A stretch of 64,000 bases of DNA, from positions 372,001-436,000 of the forward strand of contig CALSOT010000006.1 in NCBI GenBank assembly GCA_943788045.1. The letters run 5' to 3'. How positions within the stretch are numbered: the first letter of the stretch is position 1; each line of letters opens with the position of its first letter. The stretch is from an uncultured Polaribacter sp. Lineage in GTDB: Bacteria > Bacteroidota > Bacteroidia > Flavobacteriales > Flavobacteriaceae. Under the pieces are notes generated by a model that was not told where the DNA came from, did no database searches, and saw only the letters and a list, made by a program, of their open reading frames with translations. This document shows positions 56,790 through 64,000 of this stretch, one piece after another. Made by a program: the position numbers and the translations under genes.

Positions 56790-58268
56790 TAATTGTTCTT
56801 CTCCTAACTAATACTTGGAAAGGTACTACAAACAATGATTGGGATACAGCGTCTAATTGGAGTACTTCTTCAGTGCCTACGCAAGCCAAAATGATTCACA
56901 ATACCATCTGGTTTAACAAATTACCCAACAGCAACAAGCGCAGTGTCATTTAACACGATGACACTTAGAAACGGAGCTACTTTTATCTCTGAAAACAATA
57001 CAGTAACTGGTAGACATTACTTACAAAAAACGTTTGCCAAATACAGATTGGTATTTAATAAGCTCACCTGTTAGCGGAGAGTCTGTGGAAGATGTAATCT
57101 CTAATCATTCCTTAGCAACTGGCGTAGAAGACCCAGATAATCGAGGTCTTGCTAGTTTTGTTAATACGGATTCAAATCCTTGGAATTATAAAAGTGCTAC
57201 ATCTACGGGTGCATTAAATCGAGCACAAGGATATTCTGTAAAACTGCAAGCCGCAGCAGATGTCTCTTTTACGGGTAGCGCAAATACATCAGATGTAAAT
57301 TACACAGTGAGTGGTGGTAATAGCAACAACTTTTATTTATTAGGAAACCCTTTTACATCTTATGTAAATTCAACATTATTTCTTAATAAAAACACAACTC
57401 TTCTTTCTGAACCAACCATTTGGTTGTGGGACGGTACAACATACCAAACTTACAATTTGGTAAACCCTCTTGAAGTAGCACCCGCACAAGGATTTTTTGT
57501 AGATATCGATGATAATGTATCTAATGCTGATATTGTTTTTGAAACTTCAAATCAAAGTCATCAATCTACAGATACTTTTATGAGAGAAGACGCCTATTGC
57601 TAATTTTGAATTGTCTATAGAAGGTGACCATACGAAAAGTACAGCAAAAGTATTTTATGTAACAGGAAAAACAACAGGTTTTGACAATGGTTATGATTCT
57701 AAAATATTTAGCGGAGTTACGAATAGATTTCAGCGTTTATACTGAGTTAGTTGGCGATAAACAAGGGGAAAAACTAGCGATTCAAACATTAGATAAAGAC
57801 GATACTTCTATCATACCAGTGGGTGTCATAGCAAATGTAGGCAAAGAGATTACTTTTTCTTTAAAGAGCGAAAATTTAAATGAAGATGTAAGCATCTATT
57901 TAGAAGATAAATTAACAGGAGCGTTTATAAACGTATCTGAAACTACTTACCAAGCAACAATAACTGAAGAAGCACAAAGTGTTGGTAGATTTTATATTCA
58001 TACTACTGAAGCTAGTTTAAGTACAGAGAGTTTAAATGAAAATAATATCAGTATCTATAAGTCATCTTTAAATGAAATAACAATTAAAGGATTGACAGAC
58101 GAAGCTACTTTTAAAATGTTTTCAATAACTGGACAAAAAGTATTGGAAACAATAGTTCGTTTTAATGAGCAAGCCAAAGTCCGTTTACCTTCTTTAAATA
58201 GTGGAGTTTATATAATTCGTGTTTCAGATGGTGTTCATCAAATCAATAGAAAGTTTGTAATTAACTAA
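56790..58268 (+). pseudogene. T9SS C-terminal module of the sulfatase/BspA protein, frameshifted
   Basis: Open frames 57034-57603 and 57681-58268, with shorter pieces before them, encode a module that matches the adhesin at 15.3 kb: NTWKGTTNNDWDTASNW, WYLISSPVSGE, AQGYSVKL, LLGNPFTSYVN, IWLWDG and APAQGFFVD. The end is a T9SS type A sorting domain (FKMFSITGQKVLE, LNSGVYIIRVSDG, basic FVIN tail) at the TAA 58266-58268. Frame changes lie near 57030 and 57597-57710. No start codon context or promoter is visible, so this is the tail of the upstream protein, not a separate gene. Confidence 0.75.
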
Positions 58269-58399
58269 ATGCAAAGAATTCTAGATATAATTTTTTATCT
58301 GATATATCTTGAGATATTGAAATTAAAAGTCTTTTAAGTAATTTTAATAAAATCAATCTTATACTTTAGTTTATAAACCATTAACAATTATAATAGTAA

Positions 58400-58407
58400 T
58401 ATATTTG
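58400..58407 (+). promoter_or_regulatory. -7 promoter box TATATTTG, downstream sulfatase
   Basis: A perfect box whose transcript would start near 58413. The ATG at 58419 would then have almost no leader, and the ATG at 58440, which matches the start of the upstream copy, is preferred. Confidence 0.6.
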
Positions 58408-58439
58408 CCCCGTTTTATATGAATACTCAACCTTGTACA

Positions 58440-60134
58440 ATGAAAATATTAAATCCCCTAGTAAGAATTGTAATTTTACTTTTTATTCTGAATAGTAATG
58501 CGCAAGAACGCCCGAATGTTATTTTAATAATGGCAGATGATATGGGTTGGGGAGACGCGGCTTATAACGGTCACAATGTTATAAAAACACCAGCTTTAGA
58601 TGCGATGGCAGCAGAAGGTATTCGATTTGATCGTTTTTATTCAGCGTCACCTGTGTGTTCACCAACAAGAATGAGCTTTTTAACAGGAAGAAATCCTCAT
58701 AGATCAGGAGTCTTTACAGCAAACAAAGGTATTTTAAGACCTGAAGAGATCACAATATCTGAGGAATTACAAGATATTGGCTATTCAACTGGACATTTTG
58801 GAAAATGGCATCTTGGTACTATGACACATTCTGAAAATGATGCTAACAGAGGGGCGCCAGGAAATACCAAAGAATACAACCCTCCTGTATTACACGGATA
58901 TGATAAGGTTTTTGCAACAGAATCAAAAGTACCAACATATGATCCCATGATAAAACCGGGAACAACAAGCACCCCTTATGGGACGGCATTTTGGGACGAA
59001 AATAATAATAAAGTAACCGATAATTTAAGTGGAGATGCCAGCAAGGTAGTAATGGATAGAGTATTGCCTTTTATTGATGATGCTAAAAGTAACGAAAAGC
59101 CATTTTTAGCTGTGGTTTGGTTTCATGCACCTCATTTACCAGTTATAGCAGGTCCTACACATCTAGCTATGTACAATGGCCAGAGTAACAAAAAGAAACA
59201 CTATTATGGTTGTATTACGGCTATGGATGAGCAAATAGGACGCTTAAGAGATTATTTGCAAGCAGAAGGCATTGCTGATAATACTATAATTACATTTTGT
59301 AGTGATAATGGGCCAGAAGATAATACACCTGGAATAACAAAAGGTTATAGAGAAAGAAAAAGATCCTTATATGAAGGGGGAATCCGCGTACCAAGTGTAA
59401 TGGTATGGCCAAAGAAAATAAAACAACAAATAATTACTGACGAGCCATTTGTTACCTCAGATTATTTTCCGACAATTCTAGATATTTTAGATATCGACCT
59501 ACCAAATGATAGATCTTATGATGGTGAAAGTTTCTTGCCTTTAATTAATGATGCTAGTTTTAAAAGAAGTAACGCAATTGGTTTCGCATTTCAACATAAT
59601 GTTCAACAACAAGTTCGAAATCAACTTAGTTACCAATTAGCAGATTATAAATTATATGCTAGAGACGAGACGTTTGAACTATATAATATAAAGAACGATC
59701 CCTATGAGAATAATGATTTAGCAGAAAAACAAAATTTCTCAAGCAGACTAAATGATATGATAGAAGCATATAAAGTTTGGCTGCAATCTGTTAAGGATAG
59801 TTTTGATGGCATAGAATACGGCACTACATCTTATGACAGAATGGGACAGGTATTTGTTTCTCCTTTAAATATTACTTTATCAAGAAACGATTTTAATGAT
59901 GCTTTTTCTAATATAGCAGTATATCCAAACCCAACCCAAGATAAGCTTCGCATAAGTAATTATAAAGAAAAGGAAGTAAGTGCGGTAATCATAAATTTAA
60001 ATGGAAAACGAGTTTATAAAAGCTCTGAAGTGGAAGAATTCATAGACATCAGTGGTTTGCCAAGTGGCATTTACATTTTGCAATTGAAAAATAAAAATGG
60101 ATCAGAAAAGAAATTTAAGGTAGTAAAAAAATAA
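58440..60134 (+). CDS. T9SS-secreted S1 sulfatase (downstream tandem copy, intact)
   Basis: From ATG 58440 the first 27 residues are the same as in the upstream copy. The catalytic features are present: MADDMGWGDA, CSPTR (Cys73), GKWHLG, and FCSDNGPED. After the catalytic domain (to about residue 475), the C-terminal 75 residues are a type A T9SS sorting domain (VYPNPTQDKLRISNYK, then LPSGIYILQLKNKNG and a KKFKVVKK tail), so the enzyme is secreted and likely kept on the surface. It differs from the upstream copy by lacking the BspA repeats. A terminator follows. The sulfated substrate is unknown, and the PUL half-sites are absent from its promoter. Confidence 0.92.
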   Translation: MKILNPLVRIVILLFILNSNAQERPNVILIMADDMGWGDAAYNGHNVIKTPALDAMAAEGIRFDRFYSASPVCSPTRMSFLTGRNPHRSGVFTANKGILRPEEITISEELQDIGYSTGHFGKWHLGTMTHSENDANRGAPGNTKEYNPPVLHGYDKVFATESKVPTYDPMIKPGTTSTPYGTAFWDENNNKVTDNLSGDASKVVMDRVLPFIDDAKSNEKPFLAVVWFHAPHLPVIAGPTHLAMYNGQSNKKKHYYGCITAMDEQIGRLRDYLQAEGIADNTIITFCSDNGPEDNTPGITKGYRERKRSLYEGGIRVPSVMVWPKKIKQQIITDEPFVTSDYFPTILDILDIDLPNDRSYDGESFLPLINDASFKRSNAIGFAFQHNVQQQVRNQLSYQLADYKLYARDETFELYNIKNDPYENNDLAEKQNFSSRLNDMIEAYKVWLQSVKDSFDGIEYGTTSYDRMGQVFVSPLNITLSRNDFNDAFSNIAVYPNPTQDKLRISNYKEKEVSAVIINLNGKRVYKSSEVEEFIDISGLPSGIYILQLKNKNGSEKKFKVVKK

Positions 60135-60177
60135 ATTAACTTTGATTTAAGTACTCTCTTACTAAATAAGGCACTAT

Positions 60178-60211
60178 AAAAAATCCCAAGCATAAAATGC
60201 TTGGGATTTTT
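60178..60211. terminator. Bidirectional terminator
   Basis: AAATCCCAAGCAT pairs perfectly with ATGCTTGGGATTT around a 3-nt loop, with T-runs on both sides. It separates the convergent sulfatase and ahcY genes. Confidence 0.93.
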
Positions 60212-60233
60212 ACTTTATTATTAAAATATGTGT

Positions 60234-61547
60234 TTAATAACGGTAATGCTCTGGTTTGTATGGGCCTTCTACTTCCACGCCAATATAAGCAGCTTGCTCA
60301 TCGCGAAGCTCTGTTAACTCAACACCAATTTTAGCTAAGTGTAATTTAGCAACTTTTTCATCTAAATGTTTTGGCAACATGTATACGTCGCTGCCATAGG
60401 CATCGCTATTATTCCAAAGTTCTATTTGAGCAAGCGTTTGGTTAGTAAATGAATTACTCATCACAAAACTTGGATGTCCTGTTGCACAACCTAAGTTTAC
60501 CAAGCGTCCTTCTGCTAAAAGAATAATGTCTTTACCGGCAATGTTATATTTATCAACCTGAGGCTTGATAGTGTCTTTTGTATGACCGTGATTTTCGTTT
60601 AACCAAGCTACGTCAATTTCATTATCAAAATGCCCAATATTACAAACGATTACTTTGTCTTTCATTGCTTCGAAATGACGACCTTGAATAATATCTTTAT
60701 TTCCTGTAGTTGTAATAATAATATCTGAATTGCCAATAACAGTTTCTAAACGCTTTACCTCAAAACCATCCATTGCAGCTTGTAAAGCACAAATAGGATC
60801 GATTTCTGTAACTGTTACAATAGAACCCGCACCTTTAAAAGAAGCGGCTGTTCCTTTACCAACATCACCATAACCACAAACAGTAACACGTTTACCAGCT
60901 AACATAATATCTGTTGCTCTACGAATTGCATCTACTGCAGATTCTTTACAACCGTATTTGTTATCAAACTTAGATTTGGTAACAGAATCGTTTACATTAA
61001 TTGCTGGCATTGGTAAAGTTCCTGCTTTTACTCTATCGTATAAACGGTGAACTCCTGTCGTAGTTTCTTCTGATAAACCATTGATTCCTGCAGCTAATTC
61101 TGGATAACGATCTAAAACCATGTTTGTTAAATCTCCACCATCATCTAAAATTAAGTTTAATGGTTTTCTATCTTCTCCAAAAAATAAAGTTTGCTCTATA
61201 CACCAATCAAACTCTTCTTCTGTCATATCTTTCCATGCATACACAGCAGTTCCTGCAGCAGCAATTGCAGCAGCAGCCTGATCTTGTGTAGAAAAAATAT
61301 TACAAGAACTCCAAGTTACTTCTGCACCTAAAGCTTGTAAAGTTTCAATTAAAACTGCAGTTTGAATTGTCATGTGTAAACATCCTGCAATTCTTGCGCC
61401 TTTTAATGGTTGAGAATCTTTGTACTCTTCTCTTAGACTCATTAATCCTGGCATTTCTGCTTCTGCTAATTCAATTTCTTTTCTTCCCCAAGCTGCCAAA
61501 GAAATATCTTTAACTTTATTTGGTACGTAAGCTGTTTTTGTGCTCAT
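60234..61547 (-). CDS. ahcY: Adenosylhomocysteinase
   Basis: AhcY splits S-adenosylhomocysteine into adenosine and homocysteine and keeps methylation running. The start at 61547 ([14 protein letters not shown]) gives 437 residues; the longer start at 61571 lies close to the promoter box and is less likely. Motifs include [32 protein letters not shown], the NAD site [17 protein letters not shown] and the C-terminal HYRY. A TAACTTTG -7 box is on the minus strand at 61585-61592. Confidence 0.97.
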   Translation of the reverse strand: MSTKTAYVPNKVKDISLAAWGRKEIELAEAEMPGLMSLREEYKDSQPLKGARIAGCLHMTIQTAVLIETLQALGAEVTWSSCNIFSTQDQAAAAIAAAGTAVYAWKDMTEEEFDWCIEQTLFFGEDRKPLNLILDDGGDLTNMVLDRYPELAAGINGLSEETTTGVHRLYDRVKAGTLPMPAINVNDSVTKSKFDNKYGCKESAVDAIRRATDIMLAGKRVTVCGYGDVGKGTAASFKGAGSIVTVTEIDPICALQAAMDGFEVKRLETVIGNSDIIITTTGNKDIIQGRHFEAMKDKVIVCNIGHFDNEIDVAWLNENHGHTKDTIKPQVDKYNIAGKDIILLAEGRLVNLGCATGHPSFVMSNSFTNQTLAQIELWNNSDAYGSDVYMLPKHLDEKVAKLHLAKIGVELTELRDEQAAYIGVEVEGPYKPEHYRY

Positions 61548-61584
61548 AGTATTATATTTGTTTATTCTCAAAAATTTCGAGCTG

Positions 61585-61592
61585 CAAAGTTA
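61585..61592 (-). promoter_or_regulatory. -7 promoter box TAACTTTG for ahcY
   Basis: A perfect TAnnTTTG box on the minus strand about 38 bp before ATG 61547. Confidence 0.55.
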
Positions 61593-61612
61593 CGGAATAA
61601 CTTTTAAAATTT

Positions 61613-62239
61613 ATGCCTCTTTACAAGACTATAACTGTTAATAAAACGACTAAAGTATTGATTTGGAAGATTGAAGAATCTTGTAATGAATTAAATACAA
61701 ACGTTTTACTTTCTAATAAAAGTCAAATTCGTTTAAATAGCATGAAATCTCAACTACACCAAAGAGGTTTTTTAAGTGTACGCCATTTATTAAAAGAGGT
61801 CGGTTATTCTGATGCAGATTTAGTTTATAATGAATTTGGAAAACCCCATTTAAAAGACGGAAAACATATTTCTATCACCCATTCTTTTACATTTTCTGGT
61901 ATTGTAATTTCTGATGATAAAATTGTTGGAATTGATATTGAAAAGCAACGTGAGAAAATCTTAAAAATAGCACATAAATTTACACAAGTTGAAGAATACA
62001 AAACGATAACAAATCATGATGCCCTTGTAAGAAAATTAACAGTTGTTTGGGGAGGAAAAGAGAGTTTATATAAAATATATGGAAAGAAAAAACTTTTATT
62101 CTTACATCATATTTATATTAAAGATTTTAAACTTTGTGATAAAAAGACAACTGGTGAAATTCGCTATAATGATAAAATATCTCCTTATAAAATTCACTTT
62201 TTAGAGTTTGAGGGGTTTACTTGCACTTATGCTTATTAA
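61613..62239 (+). CDS. 4'-phosphopantetheinyl transferase superfamily protein
   Basis: The 208 residues show the Sfp-type layout: KPHLKDGKHISITHSF, VVGIDIEKQR-like IVGIDIEKQREKI with metal-binding acidic residues, and VVWGGKESLYKIYG, the hallmark WxxKES motif (here WGGKES). It would transfer phosphopantetheine from CoA to a carrier protein. Its partner is not in this window. It is divergent from ahcY and 67 bp before the GGGP-synthase homologue. Confidence 0.9.
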   Translation: MPLYKTITVNKTTKVLIWKIEESCNELNTNVLLSNKSQIRLNSMKSQLHQRGFLSVRHLLKEVGYSDADLVYNEFGKPHLKDGKHISITHSFTFSGIVISDDKIVGIDIEKQREKILKIAHKFTQVEEYKTITNHDALVRKLTVVWGGKESLYKIYGKKKLLFLHHIYIKDFKLCDKKTTGEIRYNDKISPYKIHFLEFEGFTCTYAY

Positions 62240-62306
62240 AAAAGAGTTACAAAATTTTAAGTCATCGTGATTCTTTCCGTCAAAAACCTATAGGTTTTGT
62301 ATTTTC

Positions 62307-63035
62307 GTGATCGTGAATATTTACCAAAACATTTTACTAGCCAAAAACGAAGGCAAAAAATTACTTGCAGTTTTAATTGATCCAGAGAAAATTGATGTTA
62401 AAAACATCCCTTCTTTTTTTAAAAAAGTTCATCAATCTATTACTACTCATATTTTTGTTGGTGGCAGTACAGATCATAAAAATCTAACAGATACTATAGT
62501 TACTGCAATTAAAAAGGCAACCCATCTACCTGTTCTTCTTTTTCCCGGTGATGTTTCGCAAATCTCAAAAAAAGCAGACGGAATTCTATTTTTAAGTTTA
62601 CTTTCTGGCAGAAATTCTGAATACTTAATAACACAACAAATTAAAGCTGCTCCTATTTTAAATAATTCAACTTTAGAGATTTTACCCACGGGTTATATTT
62701 TAATTGATGGAGAAACAATTACCGCAACCCAAAGAGTCAGTAATACAAAACCAATTGCTCAAAAAAATTCAGAATTAATTTTACATACTGCTTTAGCGGG
62801 TCAATTTTCCGGAAAAAAGCTAATCTATTTAGAGGCTGGTAGTGGAGCAAAAGTTCCTGTAAACCAAAATATCATTACACTTACAAGTAGTAATTTAAAT
62901 ATTCCTTTAATTGTTGGTGGAGGAATCCGATCTAAAAAACAACTAGAAAATACTTTTAACGCTGGTGCAGATTTAGTCGTTATTGGAACAGCATTTGAAA
63001 ATAATGAAGCTTTTTTTGAAGATTTAAAAAAATAA
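62307..63035 (+). CDS. Geranylgeranylglyceryl-phosphate synthase family protein (PcrB/MoeO-like)
   Basis: The 242-residue TIM-barrel protein has ALIDPEKID-like VLIDPEKIDVKNIP near residue 20, FVGGSTDHKNL, LPVLLFPGDVSQIS, YLEAGSGAKVPVN and IVGGGIRSKKQLE plus AGADLVVIGTAFE phosphate loops. Group members join a polyprenyl diphosphate to sn-glycerol 1-phosphate; Bacteroidota have homologues of the group that makes archaeal-type ether lipids. The start is GTG 62307 or 62313. Biological role in this phylum is not settled. Confidence 0.9.
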   Translation: MIVNIYQNILLAKNEGKKLLAVLIDPEKIDVKNIPSFFKKVHQSITTHIFVGGSTDHKNLTDTIVTAIKKATHLPVLLFPGDVSQISKKADGILFLSLLSGRNSEYLITQQIKAAPILNNSTLEILPTGYILIDGETITATQRVSNTKPIAQKNSELILHTALAGQFSGKKLIYLEAGSGAKVPVNQNIITLTSSNLNIPLIVGGGIRSKKQLENTFNAGADLVVIGTAFENNEAFFEDLKK

Positions 63036-63163
63036 TAATTGCCACAATTTTTGAAATAACATATCACTTCCAAGAAAGTAAAACCTACTCTTAAAACATT
63101 ATAGATTCTTACTATCACAGGAATGATAGAAAAGTTTAAATTTACCAAATCAAATAAAAATCA

Positions 63164-63796
63164 ATGTCAGAAATTATCGACTTCCTTTTTGGACAATACA
63201 AAACTTACGAAACAGCCGATATTGTTTTAGAAATTATTGCCGTAATTTTTGGATTTTTATCTGTTTGGTATTCGAAACAGAATAAAATTTGGGTTTTTCC
63301 TACAGGAATGATAAGTACCGCTATTTTTGTTTATTTACTTCTGAAATGGGAGCTTTTAGGTGATATGATGATTAACGGATATTACTTTATAATGAGCATT
63401 TATGGTTGGTATATTTGGTCTTATAAAAGTGATGGAAAACACGAAACCCCTATAACGAGAACAACTTTAAAAGAAAAAAAAATAAGCGTACTTATTTTTA
63501 CAGCAACACTTATTTTTGTCTACGCCGTGTATACTTATTTTGAAAAATGGACAAGTTGGACCGCTTATGTAGATACAATTACTACCGCAATTTTCTTTGT
63601 AGGAATGTGGTTGATGGCTAAACGAAAAATAGAAAACTGGATTTATTGGATTATTGGAGATATTATTTCTACTCCTTTATATTTCTACAAAGGGTTTACT
63701 TTTAGTAGTTTTCAATATTTAATATTTACTTTTATAGCAGTATTTGGATACATCACATGGAAAAAAAACTTAAACAAAAACCCATTAATCTTGTAA
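63164..63796 (+). CDS. pnuC: Nicotinamide riboside transporter
   Basis: The 210-residue protein has seven predicted membrane segments and PnuC signatures: FGFLSVWYSKQNKIWVFPTG, YYFIMSIYGWYIW, WTSWTAYVDTITTAIFFVGMWLMA and WIYWIIGDIISTPLYFYKG in shortened form. PnuC facilitates uptake of nicotinamide riboside, trapped by phosphorylation. The next gene encodes the matching kinase-type protein and overlaps pnuC by 40 bp. Confidence 0.95.
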   Translation: MSEIIDFLFGQYKTYETADIVLEIIAVIFGFLSVWYSKQNKIWVFPTGMISTAIFVYLLLKWELLGDMMINGYYFIMSIYGWYIWSYKSDGKHETPITRTTLKEKKISVLIFTATLIFVYAVYTYFEKWTSWTAYVDTITTAIFFVGMWLMAKRKIENWIYWIIGDIISTPLYFYKGFTFSSFQYLIFTFIAVFGYITWKKNLNKNPLIL

Positions 63797-64000
63797 AAGT
63801 TGTTTTATTTGGCCCTGAATCTACAGGAAAAACTACACTTTCTCGTCATTTAGCACACCACTACAATACCGTTTGGACACCAGAATTTGCTAGAGAATAT
63901 CTACAAAAAAAATGGAATCAAGAACGTAAAACTTGTGAAGTAGAAGATTTACTTCCTATTGCTATTGGACAAATGAAATTAGAAAATAGGCTGGCTAAAA
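63757..64000 (+). CDS. NadR-like ATP-binding protein (nicotinamide riboside kinase/NMN adenylyltransferase type), partial
   Basis: The frame opens at ATG 63757, inside pnuC, and is still open at the window end (81 codons visible). The P-loop VVLFGPESTGKTTLSRHLA and the following TPEFAREYLQKKW resemble the ribosylnicotinamide kinase domain of NadR. Adjacent to pnuC this fits the standard nicotinamide-riboside salvage pair: PnuC imports and the kinase traps. The rest of the gene lies beyond the window. Confidence 0.88.
   Translation, partial: MEKKLKQKPINLVKVVLFGPESTGKTTLSRHLAHHYNTVWTPEFAREYLQKKWNQERKTCEVEDLLPIAIGQMKLENRLAK

Noticed and set aside
58340..58407. PUL operator motif upstream of the 58.4-kb sulfatase
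   Set aside because: A good -7 box is present, but there is no CCC-type half-site 22 bp upstream of it.

Overview
The window is low-GC DNA from a member of the Bacteroidota, most likely a marine Flavobacteriaceae (Polaribacter/Tenacibaculum-like). The evidence is SusD- and T9SS-type surface proteins, Bacteroidota -7 promoter boxes (TAnnTTTG) in front of many genes, almost no Shine-Dalgarno sequences, and flavobacterial housekeeping gene families. The genus is an inference.

Bases 1-18,200 are a polysaccharide-utilisation locus (PUL) that I read as specific for chondroitin/dermatan sulfate. It holds the end of a SusD gene, a DUF5017 lipoprotein, a T9SS-secreted protein with a discoidin-like domain, a GH88 unsaturated uronyl hydrolase, a frameshifted sulfatase, an unknown lipoprotein, a PL8 chondroitin ABC-type lyase, a second sulfatase, a complete TRAP transporter (binding protein, small and large membrane subunits), and a large broken T9SS surface protein followed by a tiny signal-peptide-like gene. 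Lyase, sulfatases and GH88 would turn the polymer into desulfated unsaturated disaccharides and then monosaccharides; the TRAP system is the likely importer of an acidic product. Four promoters in this region share one layout: two C-rich half-sites 21 bp apart, then a TAnnTTTG-type box about 22 bp downstream. This suggests one AraC-type or hybrid two-component regulator encoded outside the window.

Bases 18,700-53,250 are core chromosome: tRNA-Gln, a DUF2723 membrane protein, a polysaccharide deacetylase, polA, a Sua5-type gene, an RluA-family synthase (frameshifted), aat, a flavin reductase, a histidine kinase, greA, purK-purE, an M3 peptidase, a glycosyltransferase, lpdA, a PagL-like protein, pabB, tilS, ppc and a yifB/comM ATPase. 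A dispersed non-coding repeat occurs twice (35.5 kb and 46.6 kb).

Bases 53,250-60,150 are a second accessory island with two tandem, nearly identical sulfatase genes. The downstream copy is intact and ends in a T9SS sorting domain. The upstream copy runs into BspA-like 26-residue surface repeats and then a T9SS-type C-terminal module, all interrupted by many small indels. Bases 60,200-64,000 return to core genes: ahcY, a phosphopantetheinyl transferase, a GGGP-synthase homologue, pnuC and the start of a nadR-like gene.

Small frame-breaking indels occur in the sulfatase at 4.7 kb, the adhesin at 15.3 kb, the small gene at 18.0 kb, the RluA gene at 29.56 kb and the repeat protein at 55-58 kb. 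Long housekeeping genes are intact. Whether these are real mutations or consensus errors in repetitive sequence cannot be decided from the sequence alone.
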